From Amphritea balenae (GTDB lineage: Bacteria > Pseudomonadota > Gammaproteobacteria > Pseudomonadales > Balneatricaceae), in the NCBI RefSeq assembly GCF_003858655.1, contig NZ_RQXV01000013.1:62001-126000 (forward strand): a DNA stretch of 64,000 nt, read 5' to 3'. Position 1 is the stretch's first letter, and each line of letters starts with the position of its first letter. Position numbers and translations under genes: made by a program. Below are positions 33,287 to 42,480 of the stretch, one piece after another. The notes beneath the pieces are model-generated. The model was not told where the DNA came from. It did not search any database and worked only from the letters and a program-made list of their open reading frames with translations.

Positions 33287-35818
33287 TCAGAATATTTCAT
33301 CGGTCTGACTGCTGCCGGCAGTATTCGTGTGTGCCGGGTTAGGGGCTATATCTGTGGGTGCGCTGTCTTCCGGGAATACCTCAAACAGAGCGTTTTCCTG
33401 ACCTGGGTAAGCCAGAAGGCCGGTTTTAGGATCGATACGCACACTGGTCATGCCATCAGGTTGCGCTGCAGGGAGATCAGGGCTGTCGCTTAGAGCGACT
33501 TTCATAAAGTCGATCCAGATAGGGAGTGCTGCAGTGCCGCCGAACTCTCTTCGCCCCAGTGTTGATGGCTGATCAAAGCCAACCCAGGCGGTTGCGACTA
33601 CATCGCTGTTAAAGCCTGAAAACCATGCATCTTTCTGATCATTGGTTGTGCCCGTCTTGCCTGCAATATCGGTTCGTTTAAGCGCCAGGGCTCTACGGCC
33701 GGTACCGCGGGTAATAACGTCTTGCATGATGTTGTAGATCATAAAGGCGGTATGTGGCTGCATGGTTCTTTCAGCTAATGGAAGGGTGGTTATCTGCTGG
33801 CCGGATACTGGCTGTAAGTTAGTGCTTACTTCGGCAGGCTCTTCCTTCGATTCTTCCGCTGCCTGATCAGATTCTAATGGGATCGATAGCGCGTCAGAGT
33901 CTGTTTCAGGCTGTATCTGTAGAGCAGTCAGGTTGCTAGGGATTTCTGATGCATCAGGGCTGTATACACAGTCAGAGCACACTGTCATTGGCTGGGCCTG
34001 GTATAGAGTATTGCCTTCGGAGTCTTCGATTCTGTCAATAAAGAACGGGTTAACTTTAAATCCCTGATTGGCGAGTCCGGCGTAGCCTGTGACCAGTTCT
34101 AGTGGCGTTACATCAGCGCTACCCAAAGAGAGTGACAGGTTATTCGGTAGGCGGGTTTTATCAAAGCCAAACCGGGTCAGAAATTCCGTTGCGGTATCTA
34201 TACCGATAGAGCGTAGGATTCTGATTGAAACCAGGTTGCGGGATTTGTATAGGGCTTCCCGCAGACGTGTTGGGCCATAAAATTTCTTACTGTAGTTTTC
34301 TGGGCGCCAGTTGGATTCCAGGTTGGTGTCATGAAACACCACCGGAGCATCGTTAATAAGGGTTGCGGGTGTATAGCCCTGTTCTAGCGCTGAAGCGTAG
34401 ATAAATGGTTTCAGGTTTGAGCCGGGTTGTCTTTGTGCCTGGGTCGCCCGGTTGAACTTGTTATGATTGAAGTTAAAACCACCGACTAGCGCTTTGATCG
34501 CACCGTTATCGGGTGACAGAGCTGTAAATGCGCCCTGCACTTTAGGTATCTGCGATAAACGCCAGTTTTCATTAGCCGTTAAGCGAACCCGAATCAGATC
34601 GCCGGGACTAAAGATATCGGCCGTTTGCTTAGGCTTTTTGCCCGTTCGGTTAGGGCCTTTAAATTCCTGGGCCCAGTTCATCTCTTCCCAGGCAAGGCTG
34701 GTAACACCTATGCCTTTAATATAAACGCTGGCTTGTTGCTTTTCAGTTTCCAGAACAATTGCGGGAGACAGGGAGCCATAGGTGCGCTGTTGTTTGAGGG
34801 ATTTAACAATGCTTTCCTGGCTAAGATCTGTCACTGCTGCTTTTTGTTCGGGGCCAAAATAGCCGTGGCGTTCTGTGTAAGCCAGTAAGCCATCTTCAAC
34901 GGCTTTATTTGCGGCGGTCTGCATTTCGCTATTCAGGGTTGTGTAAACTCTCAAACCATCGGAGTAAAGCCTGTCATCGAAATATTGATAGAGTTCATTA
35001 CGTACCATTTCTGCCACGTATGGGGCGTAAAGGTCTATCTGGGTACCGTGATACTCAGCGGTAACCGGCGAGGTTCTGGCGGTTTCGTAATCTTCATCAT
35101 TAATGAAGCTCAGGCTGTGCATCCGCTTCAGAATCCAGTTGCGTCGCTCCAGTGCCCGGCTTGGATTGGTAATCGGATTATAAGCTGAGGGTGCTTTAGG
35201 TAAGCCGGCAATCATTGCGTGTTGCGCCAGGCTTAGCTGATCGATGTTCATGCCATAGTAGATGTTGGCGGCTGCTTGAATGCCGTAGGAGCGATGGCCC
35301 AGATAGATCTTGTTTATGTAGAGTTCAAGAATCTCCTCTTTGCTCAGCTCTTGCTCTATCTGCAGAGAAAGCAGAATCTCATTAAACTTACGTAAAAAGG
35401 AGCGTTCCCGGGTAAGAAAGAAGTTTTTAGCCACCTGCATGGTGATGGTGCTACCGCCACTTTGTATGTGGCCGGTGCTGGCCAGTTGAAAGGCGGCCCG
35501 GGCCAGTCCTTTTATATCAATGCCGATGTGATTAAAGAAATTCCGGTCTTCTGCGGCCAGCAATGCATTAATAAAATTGTCCGGAATTTGTTCAAATTGA
35601 ATAGGCGTGCGGCGTTTTTCGCCAAATTCAGAGATAAGCTGATTATCTTCCGAATAGATTCGCAGAGGCGTTTGCAGCTTAACTACCTTAAGGGTCTGCA
35701 CATCAGGAAGCTTGGGTGCAAGATAGTAATACGCGCCAGCCAGGGCTATGCCGCCGAGGAGACAGCCCAAGATGGTGAGTTTAAGGCCAAGCTTAAGTAA
35801 CGATGTCAGTAGTTTCAT
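33287..35818 (-). CDS. mrcA: penicillin-binding protein 1A (bifunctional glycosyltransferase/transpeptidase)
   Basis: An 843-residue class A PBP that polymerises and cross-links peptidoglycan in the periplasm. It has a single N-terminal membrane anchor (about 8-30), then a GT51 domain with the catalytic Glu in AAEDRNFF and GGSTITMQVAKNFFL. An OB-like insert follows, then the transpeptidase domain with SNLK (active Ser) in RQPGSNLKPF, SRN, and KTGTT. Between the last two lies an acidic, Ser/Glu-rich insertion of about 65 residues after a CSDC pair, absent or shorter in E. coli; it is probably disordered. It is divergent from pilM, the standard gammaproteobacterial arrangement. A TATAAT on the minus strand at 35857-35862 may be its -10. 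Confidence 0.95.
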   Translation of the reverse strand: MKLLTSLLKLGLKLTILGCLLGGIALAGAYYYLAPKLPDVQTLKVVKLQTPLRIYSEDNQLISEFGEKRRTPIQFEQIPDNFINALLAAEDRNFFNHIGIDIKGLARAAFQLASTGHIQSGGSTITMQVAKNFFLTRERSFLRKFNEILLSLQIEQELSKEEILELYINKIYLGHRSYGIQAAANIYYGMNIDQLSLAQHAMIAGLPKAPSAYNPITNPSRALERRNWILKRMHSLSFINDEDYETARTSPVTAEYHGTQIDLYAPYVAEMVRNELYQYFDDRLYSDGLRVYTTLNSEMQTAANKAVEDGLLAYTERHGYFGPEQKAAVTDLSQESIVKSLKQQRTYGSLSPAIVLETEKQQASVYIKGIGVTSLAWEEMNWAQEFKGPNRTGKKPKQTADIFSPGDLIRVRLTANENWRLSQIPKVQGAFTALSPDNGAIKALVGGFNFNHNKFNRATQAQRQPGSNLKPFIYASALEQGYTPATLINDAPVVFHDTNLESNWRPENYSKKFYGPTRLREALYKSRNLVSIRILRSIGIDTATEFLTRFGFDKTRLPNNLSLSLGSADVTPLELVTGYAGLANQGFKVNPFFIDRIEDSEGNTLYQAQPMTVCSDCVYSPDASEIPSNLTALQIQPETDSDALSIPLESDQAAEESKEEPAEVSTNLQPVSGQQITTLPLAERTMQPHTAFMIYNIMQDVITRGTGRRALALKRTDIAGKTGTTNDQKDAWFSGFNSDVVATAWVGFDQPSTLGRREFGGTAALPIWIDFMKVALSDSPDLPAAQPDGMTSVRIDPKTGLLAYPGQENALFEVFPEDSAPTDIAPNPAHTNTAGSSQTDEIF

Positions 35819-35970
35819 GCTAGGTTATTTAAAGTTAATGTTTTCATTGCCGAGTTATTATATCTGTAAGAAAGTGTTAGCCACTAGTGAAACAGTGGTT
35901 TAATTTTTGTTAAATCCGCGCTAGAGTCATTGGCGGCGGATTCTGCGGGATATTTTAAGGACAATTTACT

Positions 35971-37029
35971 GTGCTCAGCTTTCTTAGCAAACAGGAAAAA
36001 GGATGGGTCGGAATCGATATCGGTTCATCTTCGGTTAAAATGGTGGCGCTTTCTAAACGGGGGGGCAGTCTTAAGCTGGACTCTTATGCCGTGGTGCCTC
36101 TGCCCTCTACTGCGGTTATCGAAAGTAGTATTCAGGATGCCGCTCAGGTTTCTGAAGCAATTGAGCGTGGTATTAAACTTTGCGGAGGCAGTCTGACGAC
36201 TTCTGTTGCCGCGGTTCCCTCTTCGGCGGTTATCTCTAAGACCGTTCAGTTAAGTAACGCTTTTACCGAGTTTGAACTTGAAGATCAGGTTAAGCTTGAA
36301 GCTGACCGTTTTATTCCCTATCCCCTGAATGAAGTCGCACTGGATTTTGAAGTTCTGGGCCCGGTTACGGGAAATACAGAACTGAATAATATTCTGTTGG
36401 TTGCTTGTCGGCGTGATGATGTCGAGATGCGCGAAGATGCGATCAACGGAGCAGGGCTGAAATGCGAAGTGATCGATGTAGATCGGTTTGGTACTGAACG
36501 GGTTTTTCCGATGATACATTCAGAGCTTGATCAGGAGCAGCTGGTTGGTTTTGTTGATATTGGTGCCTCCACTCTGACATTGAATGTATTTAAGAACGGT
36601 GAAATTGTTTATAACCGTGAACAGGCATTTGGCGGAAATGATCTGAGTAACGCGATTCATCAGCAGTCGGGCCTGAAAGCAGGAGAGGTTGAGAATCTGT
36701 TGAGGACGGGGGAACTGTCAGATGAACTTAAGCAGTCGCTGGTATTGCCGTTTCGTAGCACTGTATCTCAGCAAGTGTCTCGTGCGCTGCAATTTTTTTA
36801 TTCATCCGGCCCTCATAATGAACTGAATAAGCTGTATTTACTGGGCGGCACTTCGGCGATAGAGGGGCTTTCTGAACAGATGGCTGCTGAAGTTGGTTTG
36901 TCTGTTGAGGTGGCAAATCCGTTTGCCGGAATGGAACGGGATGCGAAGATCAATGCTGATCGATTAGCTCAGGACGCACCAACGCTGGCGAAAGCCTGTG
37001 GTTTAGCGTTGCGTAGCTTTGAACACTAG
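35971..37029 (+). CDS. pilM: type IV pilus inner-membrane assembly protein PilM
   Basis: A 352-residue actin-like cytoplasmic ATP-binding protein. The fold is shown by VGIDIGSSSVKMVAL (phosphate 1), GFVDIGASTLTLNV (phosphate 2) and LYLLGGTSAIEGL (adenosine motif). PilM binds the N-terminus of PilN and links the alignment complex to the cytoplasmic motor. The start is a GTG, with AAGGA 8 bases upstream; this fits the position of the family's MLSFLSKQEKGWVGIDIGSSS beginning. First gene of the pilMNOPQ operon. Confidence 0.96.
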   Translation: MLSFLSKQEKGWVGIDIGSSSVKMVALSKRGGSLKLDSYAVVPLPSTAVIESSIQDAAQVSEAIERGIKLCGGSLTTSVAAVPSSAVISKTVQLSNAFTEFELEDQVKLEADRFIPYPLNEVALDFEVLGPVTGNTELNNILLVACRRDDVEMREDAINGAGLKCEVIDVDRFGTERVFPMIHSELDQEQLVGFVDIGASTLTLNVFKNGEIVYNREQAFGGNDLSNAIHQQSGLKAGEVENLLRTGELSDELKQSLVLPFRSTVSQQVSRALQFFYSSGPHNELNKLYLLGGTSAIEGLSEQMAAEVGLSVEVANPFAGMERDAKINADRLAQDAPTLAKACGLALRSFEH

Positions 37030-37038
37030 GATGCGACT

Positions 37039-37587
37039 ATGGCAAAGATTAATTTAAGGGCCTGGCGCGAAGAACTGGCGGCAGAGAGACAGAAGCAGTT
37101 TGTGGTCAATATTGTTGCTGCAGCTTTTTTAGCTGCAGTTGTAGTGTTTTTGATCGGTTTCTATTTCGATATGCAAACAGATCGTCAAAAGGCGCGTAAT
37201 GGTTATCTGCGTGCTGAGATTGCTCAGCTGGATGCGCAACTGGTACAGATAAAAGAGTTAAAAGAAAAGCGTAAGAGACTGTTGAACCGTTTGAATGCGA
37301 TACAGGAGCTGCAGGGCACCCGGTCGCTGATTGTCAGAAGTTTTGATGAGATGGTGCGGGTATTGCCGGATGGCGTCCATTATCAATCTCTAAAGCGACA
37401 AGGCAGTGTGATCTCTCTAGCAGGGCTGGCGTCAAAAAGTGATGACGTATCTGATCTTATGCGCAGTGTTTACGCCAGTATCTGGTTTGGTGAGCCAAAC
37501 CTTTCAAAAGTTGCCAATGACAGTGGTATGAAAAAATTTGATCTGGCTGTTCCGGTATTGAAACCCTCGCTGGAAGAGGTGAACTGA
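37039..37587 (+). CDS. pilN: type IV pilus alignment protein PilN
   Basis: A 182-residue bitopic inner-membrane protein. The cytoplasmic INLRAWREE motif at the N-terminus is the PilM-binding peptide (INLLPWR-like in relatives). One membrane helix lies at about 22-43, followed by a coiled coil (about 50-95) and a small periplasmic domain. It pairs with PilO. It starts 9 bases after pilM. Confidence 0.95.
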   Translation: MAKINLRAWREELAAERQKQFVVNIVAAAFLAAVVVFLIGFYFDMQTDRQKARNGYLRAEIAQLDAQLVQIKELKEKRKRLLNRLNAIQELQGTRSLIVRSFDEMVRVLPDGVHYQSLKRQGSVISLAGLASKSDDVSDLMRSVYASIWFGEPNLSKVANDSGMKKFDLAVPVLKPSLEEVN

Positions 37588-37589
37588 TT

Positions 37590-38192
37590 ATGGCAATGGA
37601 CGCATTAAAAAATAGCTTCAAAGGCTTTGATGCCGATGACCTTGATCTGAGTACTGCTGGTAACTGGCCGATAGGCGTTAAAGTAATAGCTTATTTGCTG
37701 GTGTTCGGAATAGTTATTGGCTTAGGTGTCTATTTCTATACCACGGATAAAGAGAAAGCATTGCAGCGGGAAATCTCGCAGGAGACTGGCCTGAAGTCTC
37801 AAATTACAATTAAAACGACTCAGGTAGCGAGTCTGGCGCAGCTTAGACGGCAGATGGAAGATGTATCGGATCGCTTTGCTGAACTGTTAAAACAGTTACC
37901 GACAGAGAAAGAGGTGCCGGGGCTGCTGGAGGATATTACCGAAATTGGCCGTTCCAGCGGTTTGGATATTCAACTGATCTCTCTGGCGGCAGAGAAGAAA
38001 AATGAAATTTTCATTGAGTTGCCGATTAATATCAAGGTGAACGGGACCTATCATCAAATGGGTCAGTTCGTTAGTGGTGTAGCAGCAATTCCACGAATTG
38101 TAACTCTGCATGACTATAGTATTGTGCCAGCTGAAGGGCAGCTGGGTATGACAATCAGCGCGAAGACGTATCGTTATGATGACACTAAATAG
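37590..38192 (+). CDS. pilO: type IV pilus alignment protein PilO
   Basis: A 200-residue bitopic inner-membrane protein with a helix at about 30-50, a coiled-coil stretch (about 55-110) and a ferredoxin-like periplasmic domain (LLEDITEIGRSSGLDIQLISL.. to AKTYRYDD). It dimerises with PilN and contacts PilP. It is 2 bases after pilN and overlaps pilP by 17 bases. Confidence 0.95.
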   Translation: MAMDALKNSFKGFDADDLDLSTAGNWPIGVKVIAYLLVFGIVIGLGVYFYTTDKEKALQREISQETGLKSQITIKTTQVASLAQLRRQMEDVSDRFAELLKQLPTEKEVPGLLEDITEIGRSSGLDIQLISLAAEKKNEIFIELPINIKVNGTYHQMGQFVSGVAAIPRIVTLHDYSIVPAEGQLGMTISAKTYRYDDTK

Positions 38193-38721
38193 ACTGTTTC
38201 CGGTTGCGTTGTTGGCCAGCCTTTTTCTGGGTGGCTGTGTCTGGATTGATGACACAAATGATCTGCGCAATTTTGTGGCTAAAGAAAAACAGAAAAAAAC
38301 TGCCAGTATAAAACCGCTGCCTGAATTTAAGCCTTATCATAGCTTTGTCTATGAAGGGGCCAGTATGCGTAGTCCTTTTAAGCCTCTGGTTGCTATTGTG
38401 GTGCTTGATCCAGAGGATGATACTAATGCCGCAAATAATGGCATTAAGCCCGATCAGGATAGAGCAAAAGATTATCTGGAAACCTTTTCGCTGGATAACC
38501 TTAAAATGGTAGGCAGTATAAATATGAGTGCCGACGGCTCCCGTTGGGCTTTGATTAAAGATAATGCCGGTGAAGTGCATCGCGTATCGAGTGGTGACTA
38601 TATGGGTACCGATTATGGCGAGATAACGACCATAAACAGCGATAGTGTCGAACTGGTAGAGATTGTTTCAAATGGTCGGGGTGGTTGGATGAAGCGCCCC
38701 CGTAGCGTGGTGATGGATTGA
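38176..38721 (+). CDS. pilP: type IV pilus lipoprotein PilP
   Basis: A 181-residue inner-membrane lipoprotein. The lipobox is LFLGGC with lipidated Cys21. A flexible linker (about 25-70, with RSPF near 57-60) leads to a beta-sandwich domain that binds the N0 region of PilQ. It overlaps both neighbours: 17 bases with pilO and one base (TGATG) with pilQ, so the operon is translationally coupled. Confidence 0.95.
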   Translation: MMTLNRLFPVALLASLFLGGCVWIDDTNDLRNFVAKEKQKKTASIKPLPEFKPYHSFVYEGASMRSPFKPLVAIVVLDPEDDTNAANNGIKPDQDRAKDYLETFSLDNLKMVGSINMSADGSRWALIKDNAGEVHRVSSGDYMGTDYGEITTINSDSVELVEIVSNGRGGWMKRPRSVVMD

Positions 38722-40844
38722 TGATGATGGTGATTACTGTGAATAAATATATTCAGGCGGGAAGGCTGGCTTATTCCATGGTCGCTAAATTTGCGAGCCT
38801 GGTCATCAGTTTGTGCTTGTTGTCATGGACCGTTTCAGCTGCGGATGCGACGCTGAATGAGGCCTCTTTTGTTGCGCTGCCGGATAATAAGCTTGAAATT
38901 CGTTTTGATTTTGACGCGCCACCATCAATTCCCAAATCATATATGACCGATAGCCCTGCACGGCTTGTATTGGATATGTGGGGTGTTGAAAATGCACAGG
39001 ATGTACGTCAGTTAAGTGTTGAAAGCGGTAATGTTGAAACACTCAACTTTGCTCAGGTGGCAGGTCGTTTGCGAGTTGTTGTTAATCTGTATGAGGCCTC
39101 CTCTTTTGATACCAGGGCTGATGGTAATAGTCTGTTTCTGACGGTGGGTGATCGCAGAGCGGTTAAGCAAAGTGGAGCTAAGCAACCTGTCGCTACAGCG
39201 ACTGCAGCAAAAAATGAACCTGTTGCAACACAGAAACCCGCTCAGGTTTCTGATAAAACCCGGGTACAAGGAGTCGATTTTGAACGCACGGCTGAAGGTG
39301 CCGGGCGCGTGGTTGTATCTTTATCCGATGATCGTGCTGGTGTAGACGTTATTGAGGAAGGCAATAATATTGTTGTTAACCTGTTAGGTGTTGATCTGTC
39401 AGCCAGTATGCAGAACCGGATTGATGTGCAGGATTTTGCCACGCCGGTTATGTTTATTGATTCCATGGCCAGCGGTGAAAATAGTTCAATACTGATTAAA
39501 CCAACCGCAGAGCCTTATGATTACATGGTTTATCAGACTAACAATCAGTTGTTTGTTGATCTGAAGCCTATCACTCGTGCTGAGCAGGAAGCGATTGAAG
39601 AAGAGCGTTTCCCGTATCAGGGTGAGCGAATCGATCTTGATTTTCAGAATGTTGAAGTGCGTTCAGTGCTACAGATTCTCGCAGAAGTAGCCGAGATGAA
39701 CCTGGTTGTGAGTGAGAATGTGAATGGTAATATCACTTTACGACTAAAAAATGTTCCCTGGGATCAGGCGCTGGATCTGATACTCAATACCCATAAGCTT
39801 GATAAGCGTGAGATGGGTAACGTGATGTTGATCGGTACGGCAGACGAGATTGCGGAGCGTGAGCGAGTTGAGCTGGAAAGTTCTAAGCAGGTTGAAGAGC
39901 TGGCGCCGTTGCGTACAGAGTTTATTCAGGTCGATTTCCGCAAGTCTTCTGATATGATGGCGCGTCTGAATGAGGCGAAGCTGGTATCTGAACGGGGCTT
40001 TATCCTGGCAGACGATGAAACCAATGTGTTGATGGTTCGTGAAACAGCCAAGCGGATGGAAGAGATACGCAGCACGTTGCGTCGTTTTGATACAGAAGTT
40101 GCGCAGGTGTTGATCGAAGCGCGCTTAGTCACTGCAAATACTGATGTCTCTAAAGATCTGGGTATTAAGTGGGGGCTGGGCTATGGCGATGCAGGTACCA
40201 ACTCAATCTCTATCGGTAGTACTATTTCCGATGTCTCTTCGCCGGGTAGTGTGCCTAGCGGCTTGATGGTTGATCTGGGGGCGGCGGTTACCAGTCCTGC
40301 ATCGGTAGCAGTAGGTATAGCATCCAGTAGTACTTTGTTACAACTGGAACTGTCAGCACTGGAGACCGATGGTCGGGTTGAAGTCATCTCACAACCTAAG
40401 ATAGTAACAACCAACGGTAAAGCTGCGATGATACAGTCGGGTCAGGAGATCCCTTATCAGACAGTGGAAGATGGTGAGGTCAGTGTTGCATTTAAAGATG
40501 TTGTACTCTCACTGGATGTGACGCCACGGATTAATCCGGGTGATCGGATTGCGATGGATCTGATTATTAAGAAAGATTCGGTTGGTGACCTTCTGCCGAA
40601 TGGCGAAATCAGTATTATAAATAATGAGCTGGAAACATCTGTCGTTGTGCCTGATGGCCAAACGATTGTTCTGGGTGGTGTTTTTGAAAATGAAACCCGC
40701 GATGTGGTCAATAAAACACCATTGCTGGGTGATCTTCCTGTGCTGGGGCATCTGTTTCGTAACAGCCAGACAAAAAACAGTAAATCAGAGTTGCTTATCT
40801 TTATCACACCTAAACTGGTACGGGAATCGTTATCCAGTCAGTAA
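38721..40844 (+). CDS. pilQ: type IV pilus outer-membrane secretin PilQ
   Basis: A roughly 707-residue secretin forming the outer-membrane pore for the pilus. A signal peptide ends near VSAADA. Two AMIN domains that bind peptidoglycan follow, separated by a variable Ala/Gln/Lys stretch. Then come an STN/N0 domain (IDLDFQNVEVRSVLQILAEVAEMNLVVS), an N1 domain and the secretin core (VEVISQPKIVTTNGKAA to PLLGDLPVLGHLFRN). The ATG at 38721 overlaps the pilP stop; a GTG at 38739 is an alternative start closer to the signal peptide. A TTG one codon upstream of the ATG is unlikely. Confidence 0.95.
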   Translation: MMMVITVNKYIQAGRLAYSMVAKFASLVISLCLLSWTVSAADATLNEASFVALPDNKLEIRFDFDAPPSIPKSYMTDSPARLVLDMWGVENAQDVRQLSVESGNVETLNFAQVAGRLRVVVNLYEASSFDTRADGNSLFLTVGDRRAVKQSGAKQPVATATAAKNEPVATQKPAQVSDKTRVQGVDFERTAEGAGRVVVSLSDDRAGVDVIEEGNNIVVNLLGVDLSASMQNRIDVQDFATPVMFIDSMASGENSSILIKPTAEPYDYMVYQTNNQLFVDLKPITRAEQEAIEEERFPYQGERIDLDFQNVEVRSVLQILAEVAEMNLVVSENVNGNITLRLKNVPWDQALDLILNTHKLDKREMGNVMLIGTADEIAERERVELESSKQVEELAPLRTEFIQVDFRKSSDMMARLNEAKLVSERGFILADDETNVLMVRETAKRMEEIRSTLRRFDTEVAQVLIEARLVTANTDVSKDLGIKWGLGYGDAGTNSISIGSTISDVSSPGSVPSGLMVDLGAAVTSPASVAVGIASSSTLLQLELSALETDGRVEVISQPKIVTTNGKAAMIQSGQEIPYQTVEDGEVSVAFKDVVLSLDVTPRINPGDRIAMDLIIKKDSVGDLLPNGEISIINNELETSVVVPDGQTIVLGGVFENETRDVVNKTPLLGDLPVLGHLFRNSQTKNSKSELLIFITPKLVRESLSSQ

Positions 40845-40856
40845 GGCTAGCGTAAT

Positions 40857-41375
40857 TTGAATATATTTCTTGTAGGCCCTATGGGAGCTGGAAAAAGCAC
40901 CATAGGGCGTCTTCTTTCTCAGGAGCTTAAACTGAACTTTGTCGACTCCGATAAAGTAATTGAGGAGCGTGCCGGCGCGGATATCCCCTGGATCTTTGAT
41001 GTGGAAGGGGAAGATGGTTTTCGTAACCGGGAAGCGAATATGATTGATCTTCTGAGTGCAGAAGATGGTCAGGTACTGGCGACCGGCGGCGGGGCTGTTC
41101 TGCGTCCTGAAAACCGCTCAAATCTGCAGGGGCGGGGTACAGTGGTTTACCTCAAAGCGTCTGTTGAACAGCAGTTAGAGCGAACGGCGCGGGATAAAAA
41201 CAGGCCTTTGTTGCAAACGCCTGATCCCAAGGCTGTGCTAACAGAGCTGATGGAGCTTCGGCATCCTCTCTATGTGCAGGTGGCGGATATCGTTGTTGAA
41301 ACCGATCGGCGCAACCCTAAAGCGGTTGTTGCTGATATAATTGCAGACCTTCGTGAAAAGCAGATAGTTAAATAG
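40857..41375 (+). CDS. aroK: shikimate kinase, TTG start
   Basis: A 172-residue AroK that phosphorylates shikimate. Walker [10 protein letters not shown] is at 7-15, followed by DSDKVIE (Mg and shikimate binding) and TGGGAV. The start must be TTG at 40857: an in-frame TAG lies three codons upstream, and the first internal ATG is inside Walker A. A weak AAGG precedes it. It follows pilQ by 12 bases and precedes aroB by 16, so it is probably transcribed with the pilus operon. Confidence 0.95.
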   Translation: MNIFLVGPMGAGKSTIGRLLSQELKLNFVDSDKVIEERAGADIPWIFDVEGEDGFRNREANMIDLLSAEDGQVLATGGGAVLRPENRSNLQGRGTVVYLKASVEQQLERTARDKNRPLLQTPDPKAVLTELMELRHPLYVQVADIVVETDRRNPKAVVADIIADLREKQIVK

Positions 41376-41391
41376 AGAATACCTCCTCATC

Positions 41392-42468
41392 ATGCAAACT
41401 CTTAATGTTGACCTGGGCGAACGATCCTATCCGATCTTTATCGGAACCAATCTTTTTAGTGCGGATAATCTGAAACCTTACATTAAGGGTAATCAGGTGC
41501 TTATCGTCAGTAATGAAACGGTGGCACCACTGTATCTTCAACAGATCAGGGATATCTTACCTGCAGTGCAGGTCGATGAGGTTATTCTTCCTGACGGTGA
41601 ACAGTATAAAACGCTGGAGCAGCTGAATGCGGTTTATGATCAGTTGTTACAACAACGTCATAATCGCACTACGACTCTGATCGCTTTAGGCGGAGGAGTG
41701 GTTGGTGATATGACAGGGTTTGCGGCAGCCAGCTATCAACGTGGTGTCAATTTTATTCAGATTCCAACCACGTTGCTTTCCCAGGTAGATTCATCTGTCG
41801 GTGGTAAAACCGGCGTCAATCATCCGTTGGGTAAGAATATGATCGGCGCATTTCATCAGCCGCAGGTTGTGCTTGCCAGTGTTGATGTCCTGTCCACATT
41901 ACCTGACAGAGAACTGTCAGCCGGACTGGCTGAAGTGATTAAATACGGGCTGATCTATGATGCTGAGTTTCTTGATTGGTTAGAAGCAAATATGAGTGGT
42001 CTGGTTGGGCGTGATACCGGGCTGCTAACCCAGGCGATCTATCGCTCCTGTGAAATTAAAGCCGAAGTGGTTGCGCAGGATGAGAAAGAGTCAGGTATAC
42101 GGGCGCTGCTCAATCTCGGTCATACCTTTGGTCATGCTATAGAGTCTTGTCAGGGCTATGGCAACTGGCTGCATGGCGAGGCCGTCGCAGCAGGAACCGC
42201 AATGGCTGCCGACTTGTCCAGGCGGTTAGGGTGGCTTTCAGACGCCGATTACAGCCGCACTATCCGTATTCTGGAAGCGGCGCAGTTACCGGTTGATGCG
42301 CCTAAGGGCATGACAGCGAAGCAGTTTATGGATCTGATGGCGGTTGATAAAAAGGTCATTGATGGTCAGCTCCGGCTGATTTTACTGCGTTCATTGGGTC
42401 AGGCTGTTGTTACTGATCAGTTTGATCCGGATTTACTTCAGCAAACACTAGATCAGTTTTGCGCTTAA
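41392..42468 (+). CDS. aroB: 3-dehydroquinate synthase
   Basis: A 358-residue AroB, catalysing the second step of the shikimate pathway. It shows [29 protein letters not shown] (NAD binding), [14 protein letters not shown] and GHTFGHAIE (zinc ligands). It lies between aroK and the SPOR ATPase gene in the same direction. The aroK-aroB pair downstream of pilQ is conserved in many gammaproteobacteria. Confidence 0.97.
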   Translation: MQTLNVDLGERSYPIFIGTNLFSADNLKPYIKGNQVLIVSNETVAPLYLQQIRDILPAVQVDEVILPDGEQYKTLEQLNAVYDQLLQQRHNRTTTLIALGGGVVGDMTGFAAASYQRGVNFIQIPTTLLSQVDSSVGGKTGVNHPLGKNMIGAFHQPQVVLASVDVLSTLPDRELSAGLAEVIKYGLIYDAEFLDWLEANMSGLVGRDTGLLTQAIYRSCEIKAEVVAQDEKESGIRALLNLGHTFGHAIESCQGYGNWLHGEAVAAGTAMAADLSRRLGWLSDADYSRTIRILEAAQLPVDAPKGMTAKQFMDLMAVDKKVIDGQLRLILLRSLGQAVVTDQFDPDLLQQTLDQFCA

Positions 42469-42480
42469 AGGGGGTTGATG

